A stretch of 64,000 bases of DNA, from the NCBI RefSeq assembly GCF_036375055.1, contig NZ_DASUSQ010000064.1:43530-107529 (forward strand), written 5' to 3'. Below, piece after piece: positions 32,102-39,125 of the stretch. The notes beneath the pieces are model-generated. The model searched no databases. It saw only the letters and a list, made by a program, of their open reading frames with translations, and had not been told where the DNA came from. A program made the translations under genes and the position numbers. Every line of letters starts with the position of its first letter. Position 1 is the first letter of the stretch. This DNA comes from Umezawaea sp036375055 (lineage in GTDB: Bacteria > Actinomycetota > Actinomycetes > Mycobacteriales > Pseudonocardiaceae).

Positions 32102-33192
32102 CACGCGTCGAGCGAGCGCACAGCCGCCGCGAGGCGGGTGACGCCCTCGTCGATCTCGCTCGCGGACAGCCCGGAGAACGCCAGGCGCACCGAGTCGTCG
32201 CCGCCGTCGAGCAGGAAGTCCGCGCCCTTGACGAACGCGACGCCGTGCTCGGCCGCCTTGACCGCGAGCGCGTCGATGGACACGCCGGGCAGCCGCACCC
32301 ACATGAAGTACCCGCCCTGCGGGGCGGTGTACTCGGCCGTCGGCAGCTCCCGCGCCAGCGCCGTGACCAGCGCGTCCTTGCGCTCCCGCAGCGCCGCGCG
32401 GACCGTGTCGATCGACTTGTCGAGGCGACCCGACCGGCAGAACTGGTTCACGATCGACTGCGCGACCATGTTCGGCGAGATGTACGTCGTGGTCGCGAGC
32501 TTGGTGATGCCCTCGATGACCGACACCGGTCCGACGAGGTAGCCGACCCGGATGCCGGGGCACACCGTCTTGGAGAACGAGGACGCGTAGACGACCTTGT
32601 CGGCCTTGTCCTGCGACAGCATCGTGGGCATCTGCTCGCCCTCGAAGCGGATCGAGTAGTACGGGTCGTCCTCGAACAGGACGAAGTCGTACTTCGCGGC
32701 CAGCTCCAGCAGGCGGGCCCGCTTGGGGGCGCTCAGCGTGTACCCGGCCGGGTTCTGGAAGTTCGGGATGATGTGCGCGAGCTTCGGCCGCACGCCGCTC
32801 TCCAGCAGCGCCTCGACCGCGTCGACGTCGATGCCGTCGGAGTGCAGCGCGACCGGGTGGACCTCGGCGCCGCGCTGGCGGAGGTTGAGGAGGGTGCGGT
32901 CGTAGGTCGGCGCCTCGACGATGACGGCGTCACCGGGGGAGACGAGCTGCTCGAACAGGAACGCGTCCGCCTGCATCGAGCCGTTGGTGACCAGCACCTG
33001 CTCGACCGGGACGCCGTGCTGCTCGGCGATCCACTTCCGCAGCGGCACGTAGCCCACGGCGGTGCCGTACGCGGTCGTGCCCGCGGCGTCGTTGGCGAAG
33101 GCGAGCTGGGTCGCCTCGACCAGACCTTCGGTGTCGATGATGTCCAACGAGGGGGCGCCGCGCGTGAAGCCGATCGCTGCCTGGGAAGCCAT
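32101..33192 (-). CDS. PLP-dependent aminotransferase (class I/II, MocR-like core)
   Basis: This 363-residue fold-type I aminotransferase lacks a GntR DNA-binding domain, so it is an enzyme. Key segments: GTTAYGTAVGYVPLRKWIAE (cofactor phosphate/tyrosine region), VTNGSMQADAFLFEQLV, IPNFQNPAGYTLS (Asn-Pro near residue 145), FVLFEDDPYYSIRFEG (Asp) and the PLP lysine in SSFSKTVCPGIRVGYLVGP near 210-228. Similar proteins act on aromatic, branched or 2-aminoadipate substrates. It is first in an operon with the cyclodeaminase-like gene and folD, with overlapping stops and starts. An amino group donor reaction tied to one-carbon units is plausible but not shown. Confidence 0.9.
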   Translation of the reverse strand: MASQAAIGFTRGAPSLDIIDTEGLVEATQLAFANDAAGTTAYGTAVGYVPLRKWIAEQHGVPVEQVLVTNGSMQADAFLFEQLVSPGDAVIVEAPTYDRTLLNLRQRGAEVHPVALHSDGIDVDAVEALLESGVRPKLAHIIPNFQNPAGYTLSAPKRARLLELAAKYDFVLFEDDPYYSIRFEGEQMPTMLSQDKADKVVYASSFSKTVCPGIRVGYLVGPVSVIEGITKLATTTYISPNMVAQSIVNQFCRSGRLDKSIDTVRAALRERKDALVTALARELPTAEYTAPQGGYFMWVRLPGVSIDALAVKAAEHGVAFVKGADFLLDGGDDSVRLAFSGLSASEIDEGVTRLAAAVRSLDA

Positions 33193-33225
33193 GGCGCGAA
33201 GCCTACCTCCGCCGACTTTCCCGCT

Positions 33226-33567
33226 TCAGAGGCTCCACTGGTGGGCCGGGTCGACGTCGTCCGACCTCGTCAGCACCGAGCGCGCGGCGGTCAACCCCGC
33301 CCCGCCCTCCGCGGTGAGCCCGTTGCCGGAGCGGCCGAACGCCGCGCCGAGGTGGACGCGAGCCGCCGCGACCCCGCCGCCGGGCTCCCGATCGGCCAGG
33401 TCGGCGGGCTCGCGCCGAACAGCGGCGACGCGGACGCGGTGAAGGCGACCATCGCCCGGTCGGTCACCGAAGCACGGGTCGGGCGCGCCGCCCGCGTCCA
33501 GCACCCGGCGCGGCGCGGACTCGACCGCGGAGCGCGGCACCACCACCGCGTTCTCGTCGCTCACCAC
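33226..33567 (-). CDS. Hypothetical protein of 113 residues
   Basis: Not a recognised family. The frame begins with GTG and the product reads MVSDENAVVVPRSAVESAPR, an Arg/Asp-rich middle, and an AFGRSGNGLTAEGGAGLTAA segment, ending SDDVDPAHQWSL. Codon third positions are strongly G/C over most of its length, which supports coding on this strand. A patch around codons 38-55 is weaker, so a local frameshift or recent change is possible. It lies between the aminotransferase operon and the sigma factor gene, same strand as both, with short gaps. No signal peptide or membrane segment. Confidence 0.45.
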   Translation of the reverse strand: MVSDENAVVVPRSAVESAPRRVLDAGGAPDPCFGDRPGDGRLHRVRVAAVRREPADLADREPGGGVAAARVHLGAAFGRSGNGLTAEGGAGLTAARSVLTRSDDVDPAHQWSL

Positions 33568-33598
33568 GCGTGAACGCGGGGGAACCGCTGGTCACGGC

Positions 33599-34195
33599 CT
33601 AGTGTTCCGAGTCGCCCACGACCTTGCGCAACTGCGTCAGCGCCCGGTGCTGCGCCACCCGAATGGCACCGGCGGTCGACCCGATCGCCTCGGCCGCCTC
33701 GTCCGCGGACAGGCCGAGGACCACTCGCAGTACCAGGATCTCCCGCTGGCGCTCCGGAAGCGTCCTCAACAATCCACCCATTCGAGTGGACAGATCGTCG
33801 AGCACCGCCCGCTCCTCCGGCCCCGCGGCCGTCTCCTGCACGTCGGGCAGATCCGACATCGGCTCGGTGCGGTTCTTCGCCGACGTGCGGTGGGCGTCGG
33901 CGACCTTGTGCGCGGCGATGCCGAACACGAACGCCAGGAACGGCCTGCCCTGGTCGCGGAACGTGGGCAGCGAGGTCAGCACGGCCAGGCAGATGTCCTG
34001 CGCCACGTCGTCCGCCGACCCGAACGTGCGCTCGGTGCGCCCGACCCGCGCGCGGCAGTAGCGCACCACCACCGGCCGGACCGACTCCAGGAGCAGCCGC
34101 GTCGCCTCGGAGTCGCCGCGGACGGCCCGTCGCACGACCTCGGGGTCGGGACCGGGGTCGCAGTGCTCGGATGAGTGCGCCACCGTCCGGACCAC
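33599..34195 (-). CDS. shbA: RNA polymerase sigma factor ShbA (ECF-like)
   Basis: This 198-residue ECF-type sigma factor closely resembles actinobacterial ShbA, which in Streptomyces drives transcription of the principal sigma gene hrdB. Region 2 contains VVVRYCRARV and DDVAQDICLAVLTSLPTF then FLAFVFGIAAHKVADAHR, a signature of this group. Region 4 has LPERQREILVLRVVLGLSAD followed by EAAEAIGSTAGAIRVAQHRA, with the helix-turn-helix. I took GTG at 34195, with GAGGAG five bases before it; a second GTG four codons later is possible. It is divergent from an NAD(P)-binding reductase gene. No anti-sigma gene adjoins, as is normal for ShbA. Confidence 0.9.
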   Translation of the reverse strand: MVRTVAHSSEHCDPGPDPEVVRRAVRGDSEATRLLLESVRPVVVRYCRARVGRTERTFGSADDVAQDICLAVLTSLPTFRDQGRPFLAFVFGIAAHKVADAHRTSAKNRTEPMSDLPDVQETAAGPEERAVLDDLSTRMGGLLRTLPERQREILVLRVVLGLSADEAAEAIGSTAGAIRVAQHRALTQLRKVVGDSEH

Positions 34196-34348
34196 CCCCG
34201 CTCCTCGGATCCGCCGAAGATCTTCCACCGGTTGCCGCAAGGTGCCGCCGCAGTCTTGCGGACCCGGTGGAATGATCCGCGCGGCCACGCGCGTTGACCC
34301 GTCCGGAAGGCGAACCGCACACCACGGATTCCACACCGAGGAGCACAC

Positions 34349-35005
34349 GTGAAGATCGGCATCATCGGAGCGGGCAACATCGGCGGAGCGCTCACGCGCA
34401 GGCTGACCGCTCTCGGCCACGACGTGTCGGTGGCCAACTCGCGGGGCCCGGAGACGCTGGCGGACCTGGCCGCCGAGACCGGTGCCACGCCAGTGCCGTT
34501 GACCGAGGCCGCGCGCGGGGCCGAGGTCGTGATCGTGACCATCCCGCAGGGGAAGGTCCCGTCGCTGCCGAAGGGCCTGCTGGACGAGGCCGCTGAGGGC
34601 GTCGCCGTGATCGACACCGGCAACTACTACCCGCAGCGCGACGGCCGCATCGAGGAGATCGAGAACGGCGTGACCGAGAGCCGGTGGGTCGCGAACCAGC
34701 TCGGCCACCCGGTGGTCAAGGTCTTCAACGGCATCCAGGCCCTGCACCTGAGGGACAAGGGAGTGCCCGCGGGCACGCCGGGCCGCATCGCCCTGCCGGT
34801 CGCGGGGGACGACCCGGCCGCCAAGGCGACGGTGCTCCGGCTCGTCGAGGAACTGGGCTTCCACGCCCACGACGCGGGCTCCATCGACGAGTCCTGGCGG
34901 CAGCAGCCCGGCTCGCCCAGCTACGGTGCGGACGCGTCACCGGAGAAGCTGCCCGAGTTGCTCGCCCAGGCGAGCCCCGACCGAACGCCGGAGTTCACCG
35001 CCTGA
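34349..35005 (+). CDS. NADPH-dependent F420-reductase-like (NAD(P)-binding) protein
   Basis: This 218-residue protein has an N-terminal Rossmann fold (MKIGIIGAGNIGGALTRRL, with a Ser-Arg pocket in VANSRGPETL suited to NADP) and the layout of the F420H2:NADP oxidoreductase-like family: EVVIVTIPQGKVPSLPKGLL, VIDTGNYYPQRDGRI and HPVVKVFNGIQALHL. Its last codons are shared with the left attachment site of the inserted element. The present end reads EFTA-stop; the pre-insertion end, still visible at the right junction, would read EFTV-stop overlapping the ATG of the maleylacetate reductase fusion. It was thus probably the first gene of a two-gene operon. The cofactor partner is unproven. Confidence 0.85.
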   Translation: MKIGIIGAGNIGGALTRRLTALGHDVSVANSRGPETLADLAAETGATPVPLTEAARGAEVVIVTIPQGKVPSLPKGLLDEAAEGVAVIDTGNYYPQRDGRIEEIENGVTESRWVANQLGHPVVKVFNGIQALHLRDKGVPAGTPGRIALPVAGDDPAAKATVLRLVEELGFHAHDAGSIDESWRQQPGSPSYGADASPEKLPELLAQASPDRTPEFTA

Positions 35006-35024
35006 TAAGCGCCACTAGTGGGGA
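34990..35024. mobile_element. Left attachment site (attL) of the integrated element
   Basis: GGAGTTCACCG (34990-35000) is repeated exactly at 37074-37084; the repeat continues as C-CTGAT-A here and T-CTGAT-G at the right end. Just inside is CCACTAGTGGGGA (35012-35024), which is the exact inverse of TCCCCACTAGTGG at the right end. Joining right and left ends gives a 46-bp attP with perfect 13-bp arms, a normal size for a serine-integrase attP. Confidence 0.75.
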
Positions 35025-35029
35025 GTACT

Positions 35030-35057
35030 CTCCCGTGCCGTGACCACGGCACGGGAG
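35030..35057. promoter_or_regulatory. Perfect inverted repeat spanning the recombinase start codon
   Basis: CTCCCGTGCCGTG (35030-35042) and CACGGCACGGGAG (35045-35057) are perfect 13-bp arms with a 2-base spacer. The start GTG occupies the last three bases of the left arm. In DNA it could bind the recombinase; in RNA it could hide the start codon. Confidence 0.65.
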
Positions 35058-36515
35058 TACCTCCGCGTTTCGAAGGACAAGTCAGGCCACCAGCGTTCCA
35101 ACGAGGAGCAGCACGCCGATCACGAGGCCTTGGCTGACGCACGAGGGTGGTCGCTCGGCAAGCCGTACCAAGACGTCGTGTCCGCTTCTCGTTACTCGGC
35201 CAAGGTTCGTGGTGGGTTCGCTGAGTTGATCGCCGACCTGCATAGCGGCGAGTTCGCGGCGAGTGTGTTGCTCCTCTGGGAATCATCAAGAGGATCGCGG
35301 CAGGTTGGTGAATGGGTGGAGTTGATCGGGTTGTGCGAGAAGGCATCGGTGATGATCCATGTCACTGCGCATGATCGCACCTACGACCCTTCGAATCCTC
35401 GCGACCGCCGAACGATCCTCGAAGACGCGGTCGACTCGGAGTACGAAGCCGCGAAGACTTCGACCCGAGGTAGGCGTACAGCCGCGCAAGCCGCGTTGAA
35501 CGGTCAGCCGTGGGCCCGCATCCCCTTTGGCTACCGGCGAACCCGCGACCCCAACACGGGCCGTGTGGATCAGCAGGAGATAAATCCCGAGGAAGCCGAA
35601 GTCGTACGTGAACTGTTTGCCCGGATCATTGCCGGTCACTCGTTTCGCGGTATTGCCACGGACTTCGCGGAGCGCGGCATCACGCGTCGAAGTGGGAAAG
35701 CCTTCACCGGCCGCGATCTAGGGGTGATGGTGTCCCGCGTGCTGTACATGGGGCAGCGCTCCCACAAGCCACGCGCAGGTGGGCCACTGACGATCTCCGT
35801 CGCTGCATGGCCTGGAATCATCAGTGAGGCTGATTTCCTAACTGTGCAGAGGATCATCTCAGCTCCGGAACGAGTGTCGACGCGAGCTGGGCGAGGAACG
35901 CACCTGTTGTCGATGATCGCTCGTTGCGACGTGTGCGACGCGAAGCTGGCCGCGCGTACTCGACACGGCGAGATGGCCTACACCTGCCACGCCGCAGGGC
36001 ACGTCGGAGGGTTCAAGTCCGACTTGGACGTCTATGCCGAAGAGGTCATCATTTCCTACCTTTCGTCGGAGGCTGCTCACTCGGCCATCAACGCGGGCAT
36101 GGCGGACGAGAAGAAGCTTGCCGAAGTGCGTGATGGTGTCGCGCGTGCGCGTCGTGACTTTGACGAACTCGCCGATCAGGTGAGCGCGGGCACCCTGTCG
36201 GCGGTATTCGCCGCGCGGGCAGAGCCCGGCATCCTTGCCCGGCTCCGGGCGGCTGAGCAGCGTGAGAAGGCGCTCAAGACCCCTGCGGCACTCCAGGGGG
36301 AGACCGGGCCTCGCGAGTGGGTGCAGGCGCGCTGGGACGTCGCTCCGATGGCGGCAAGGCGGACGCTGGCGCAGACGCTGTTCAGCCCTGACCTGATCGG
36401 CACTCTGCGGCTGATGAGGAGTCCGACGCCGGGTAAGCGAGTGCCCGTCATGGACCGCGTCGTGTGGGTGCGCCTGGTGGACGGCAAGGAGGTCCGAGTC
36501 CCCAGGGGTCGGTGA
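35040..36515 (+). CDS. Large serine recombinase (integrase)
   Basis: This 491-residue site-specific recombinase has an N-terminal resolvase domain whose catalytic serine is in AREYLRVSKDKSG (Ser11). LLLWESSRGSRQVGEWVELI follows near residue 80-100, then the recombinase domain (GYRRTRDPNTGRV, ELFARIIAGHSFRGIATDFA, RRSGKAFTGRDLGVMVSRVL). The zinc ribbon is CDVCDAKLAARTRHG...YTCHAAGH near 300-325, followed by a coiled-coil-like stretch near 355-410. Length and order are those of phage and AICE serine integrases. The GTG start follows GGGGAG at a long spacing and sits in an inverted repeat. It is next to attL as expected. Codon use is less GC-rich than the neighbours, pointing to transfer. Confidence 0.93.
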   Translation: MTTAREYLRVSKDKSGHQRSNEEQHADHEALADARGWSLGKPYQDVVSASRYSAKVRGGFAELIADLHSGEFAASVLLLWESSRGSRQVGEWVELIGLCEKASVMIHVTAHDRTYDPSNPRDRRTILEDAVDSEYEAAKTSTRGRRTAAQAALNGQPWARIPFGYRRTRDPNTGRVDQQEINPEEAEVVRELFARIIAGHSFRGIATDFAERGITRRSGKAFTGRDLGVMVSRVLYMGQRSHKPRAGGPLTISVAAWPGIISEADFLTVQRIISAPERVSTRAGRGTHLLSMIARCDVCDAKLAARTRHGEMAYTCHAAGHVGGFKSDLDVYAEEVIISYLSSEAAHSAINAGMADEKKLAEVRDGVARARRDFDELADQVSAGTLSAVFAARAEPGILARLRAAEQREKALKTPAALQGETGPREWVQARWDVAPMAARRTLAQTLFSPDLIGTLRLMRSPTPGKRVPVMDRVVWVRLVDGKEVRVPRGR

Positions 36516-36673
36516 CAATCGGATCACACGCTCGGACGGCCAAGTTCGCAACCAGTCAGCTTGGTTGGGAAACTTTTCGTTACCTGCCAACGGTTTCCGG
36601 TTCGAACAGGTCCGGAACGGTTCAGGCCTCTTCGCTCTCGGAGCTTGCACACGGTTCGGAAGTCTTTGTGTAG
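36516..36673. other. Gene-free part of the element behind the recombinase
   Basis: This sequence is lower in GC than the surroundings. TTGCAC near 36646 followed by GTATAT near 36678 could be a promoter for the two tiny frames that follow, but spacing is poor. No inverted repeat or known RNA was seen. Confidence 0.35.
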
Positions 36674-36820
36674 CAGGGTATATCGACACGGAACGCTACT
36701 GCGGGCGGCCTGCTGCATCCAGATCGGCTCTGGCCGGAATGCCGCACGTGCAACGACCGTTGGCGGCAGGTTGAGGGAATCCCCTTGCGCACCAAGCAAT
36801 CCGCGGATTGTGCGCGGTGA
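36674..36820 (+). pseudogene. Short frame with Cys-x2-Cys, no clear start codon
   Basis: The frame between a TAG at 36671 and TGA at 36818 reads, near its middle, WPECRTCNDRWRQVEGIPLR and ends TKQSADCAR. The Cys-x2-Cys plus WRQVEG and a later Cys look like a small zinc-binding protein, and the stop overlaps the ATG of the next tiny gene (TGATG). But there is no ATG, GTG or TTG before the conserved-looking part, only CTG codons, so it may be a decayed gene or use CTG. A recombination directionality factor is one possibility, with no direct support. Confidence 0.25.
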
Positions 36821-36918
36821 TGAGCCTGGTCAACGCCCCTGCGGCCGTGATGGTGATCATCGGACTCGGTACCGCGTACGCGGTCGGGCGCACCCTGATC
36901 GACTGGCACCGACGCTGA
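36820..36918 (+). CDS. Possible 32-residue membrane peptide in the element
   Basis: ATG at 36820 overlaps the preceding stop. The peptide MSLVNAPAAVMVIIGLGTAY ends AVGRTLIDWHRR: one hydrophobic helix with a basic cytoplasmic tail, a common design for single-pass micropeptides. It lies in the cargo part of the integrated element. The length is too short for composition to be decisive; coupling to the upstream frame is the main support. Confidence 0.35.
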   Translation: MSLVNAPAAVMVIIGLGTAYAVGRTLIDWHRR

Positions 36919-37062
36919 CTCGGTGCCTCCCGGTCATGGCGCGGTGGGAGGCCACCTGCTCATGATGGGTGCCGCGAAGGCTGAGCGGCTACTGTCCGGA
37001 TACTCTTGCTCGGCAACGAAAGCTTGAGGTCGGACCTGTAACCGCAGGTCAAGCTCACGTCG
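36919..37062. other. Gene-free right end of the element
   Basis: This 144-bp stretch has no supported gene. GACCTGTAACCGCAGGTC near 37033-37050 is an inverted repeat (GACCTG/CAGGTC with a 6-base spacer) about 12 bp left of the attR arm and may be a protein site or hairpin. Confidence 0.4.
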
Positions 37063-37091
37063 TCCCCACTAGTGGAGTTCACCGTCTGATG
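37063..37091. mobile_element. Right attachment site (attR) and start of host gene
   Basis: TCCCCACTAGTGG (37063-37075) overlaps the direct repeat GGAGTTCACCG (37074-37084), then TCTGATG leads into the host gene ATG at 37089. GGAG of the repeat doubles as ribosome-binding site for that gene, so insertion kept it intact. Confidence 0.75.
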
Positions 37092-39011
37092 AAGCCCTTC
37101 GTCCACGAAGTCCGCTCGACCCGGATCGTCTTCGGCTCCGGCACCGTCTCGCAGGTGCGCGCCGAGGTGGAACGGGTGGGCGGCAACCGCGTGCTCCTGC
37201 TGGCGAGCGAGCGGCTGGACGACGTCGCTCGACGGGTCGGGGAGTCCCTCGGCCCGTCGCTCGCGGCCCGGTTCGACGGCGCCGCGATGCACACCCCGGT
37301 GGAGGTGACCGAGCGCGCGCTGGAGGTGCTGCGCTCCCACAGCGCGGACTGCGTGGTCGCGATCGGCGGCGGTTCCACCACCGGCCTGTCCAAGGCGCTG
37401 GCCGCGCGCACCAACGTGCCGCAGGTGATCGTGCCGACGACGTACTCGGGCTCCGAGGTGACCGCCGTGCTCGGCGAGACCAGGGAGGGCCGCAAGACCA
37501 CGAGGTCGGCCCCGGAGATCCGCCCGGAGACCGTGGTCTACGACGTCGACCTCACCCTCGGCCTCCCGGTGCCGCTGTCGGTCACCAGCGCGGTCAACGC
37601 GCTCGCCCACGCCGTCGAGGCGCTGTACTCGCCGCAGGCCGAGCCCGTCACCGACGCCATCGCGCTGGACGCGATCACCCGCCTGTCCCGCGGCCTCCGG
37701 GCGCTGTCCGCCGACCCGTCCGACGTGGACACGCGCGCCGACCTGCTGACCGGCGCGTGGCTCGCGGGCACGTGCCTCGGCTCGGTCGGCATGGGCCTGC
37801 ACCACAAGCTGTGCCACACCCTCGGCGGCTCGTTCGGCCTGCCGCACGCCCAGACGCACACCGTGGTCCTGCCGCACGCCATGGCGTACAACGCCCCCGC
37901 CGTGCCCGAGGTGATGGAGCGGATCGCGGGGGCGCTCGGGGTCCCGGACGCGCCCGCGGGCGTGTTCGACCTGATCGCCGAGGTCGGCGGGCCCACCTCG
38001 TTGCGCGCCCTGGACTTCCCGCTGGAGGACGTGCCGCTCGCCGTCGAGCTGGCCACCGCGCGGGCGTACCCGAACCCGCGCGAGGTGACGTCGCCGGGCG
38101 TCGCCGGGCTGCTGTCGGACGCGTGGCACGGCAGACGTCCCGCGAGCCGCGTCCCCGACCTGGGGTGGCTGACCGCCGAGGTCGTCGCGAGCTTCGACGC
38201 GACCCCGGACCCGCGCACCCGCGCGCTGCTCGCGGACCTGGTGCGGCGCCTGCACTCCTACGCCACCGAGAACGACCTGACGCAGACCGAGTGGCGGCGC
38301 GCGATCGACTTCCTCACCCGCACAGGGCAGATCAGCAGCGCCGTGCGGCAGGAGTTCGTGCTGCTGTCCGACACCCTCGGGCTGTCCAGCGTGGTCGACG
38401 CGCTGACGAACTCCCGCACGCCCGGCTCGACGCCGTCCGCGGTGCTGGGACCGTTCTACGTGGACGGTCCGCCCGCCGCGCCCTCCGGCGCCGACCTGGC
38501 CTCGGGGGCAGCGGGAATCCCGCTGTGGGCGGACATCCACGTCACCGACCCGGACGGGATGCCGGTCGAGGACGCGGTCGTCGACGTCTGGCAGGCCGAC
38601 GACGACGGCTTCTACGACATCCAGCTGCCCGACCTGGACGGCCCGGTGCTGCGGGCGAGGTTCACCACGGACGAGGCGGGCCGCTTCACCTTCTGGTCGA
38701 TCCTGCCGTCGGCGTACCCGATCCCGGACGACGGCCCGGTGGGGGAGATGCTCGCCGCGACCGGCCGCCACCAGTACCGCGCCCCGCACCTGCACTTCAT
38801 GATCAGCGCGCCGGGCCACGAGCGGCTGGTCACCCAGCTGTTCGTGGCGGGCGGCGACCACCTTGACTCCGACGCGGTCTTCGGCGTCAAGGAGGAGTTG
38901 GTCGTGGACTTCCGCCCCGCCACCGGTGCGACGCCGGACGGCAGACCGGTCGAGGGGCCGTGGCGCCGCCTGGACTTCACGTTCCGCCTGGCCCGGACGA
39001 CGGGTTCGTGA
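37089..39011 (+). CDS. Fused maleylacetate reductase and hydroxyquinol 1,2-dioxygenase
   Basis: One 640-residue protein joins two consecutive steps of hydroxyquinol breakdown. Residues 1 to about 350 are an iron-type alcohol dehydrogenase fold, maleylacetate reductase: VVAIGGGSTTGLSKALAART, VPTTYSGSEVTAVLGE, SAVNALAHAVEALYS and GMGLHHKLCHTLGGSFGLPH with the metal-site histidines. Residues about 365-640 are an intradiol dioxygenase: VLGPFYVDGPP (first Tyr), AYPIPDDGPVG (second Tyr), and HQYRAPHLHFMISAPGH (two His of the Fe(III) site). The dioxygenase opens hydroxyquinol to maleylacetate; the reductase makes 3-oxoadipate. No resorcinol hydroxylase gene adjoins. The ATG was probably coupled to the reductase gene now on the far side of the inserted element. 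Confidence 0.93.
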   Translation: MKPFVHEVRSTRIVFGSGTVSQVRAEVERVGGNRVLLLASERLDDVARRVGESLGPSLAARFDGAAMHTPVEVTERALEVLRSHSADCVVAIGGGSTTGLSKALAARTNVPQVIVPTTYSGSEVTAVLGETREGRKTTRSAPEIRPETVVYDVDLTLGLPVPLSVTSAVNALAHAVEALYSPQAEPVTDAIALDAITRLSRGLRALSADPSDVDTRADLLTGAWLAGTCLGSVGMGLHHKLCHTLGGSFGLPHAQTHTVVLPHAMAYNAPAVPEVMERIAGALGVPDAPAGVFDLIAEVGGPTSLRALDFPLEDVPLAVELATARAYPNPREVTSPGVAGLLSDAWHGRRPASRVPDLGWLTAEVVASFDATPDPRTRALLADLVRRLHSYATENDLTQTEWRRAIDFLTRTGQISSAVRQEFVLLSDTLGLSSVVDALTNSRTPGSTPSAVLGPFYVDGPPAAPSGADLASGAAGIPLWADIHVTDPDGMPVEDAVVDVWQADDDGFYDIQLPDLDGPVLRARFTTDEAGRFTFWSILPSAYPIPDDGPVGEMLAATGRHQYRAPHLHFMISAPGHERLVTQLFVAGGDHLDSDAVFGVKEELVVDFRPATGATPDGRPVEGPWRRLDFTFRLARTTGS

Positions 39012-39125
39012 AACCGAACCAACAACGTTTGCAGCCCATCCGGCGCATTGTCGTTCCGTAACACCGAGTTTACGGTGATTTTGCGTCGACCGGCGCGAAA
39101 TGGCCATGATCTTCCAGGAGTTGCC

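Larger units (their letters stand above)
34990..37084 (+). mobile_element. Integrated serine-recombinase element, about 2.1 kb
   Basis: Direct repeats of GGAGTTCACCG bound 2084 bp of sequence that is visibly less GC-rich and uses more A/T-ending codons than its flanks. Contents: one large serine recombinase and about 550 bp with two tiny possible genes. The left boundary replaces the last codons of the reductase gene and the right boundary touches the start of the maleylacetate reductase fusion. Deleting one repeat plus the interior restores a TGATG overlap between these host genes, which is the strongest evidence for insertion. It carries no transfer, replication or defence gene that I recognise, so it is minimal or a remnant. 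Confidence 0.8.

Noticed and set aside
35012..37073. CCACTAGTGG itself as the att core
   Set aside because: It occurs at both ends, but it is self-complementary, and joining flanks at it leaves an unexplained second copy of GGAGTTCACCG; using GGAGTTCACCG as core restores the TGATG junction and a symmetric attP.
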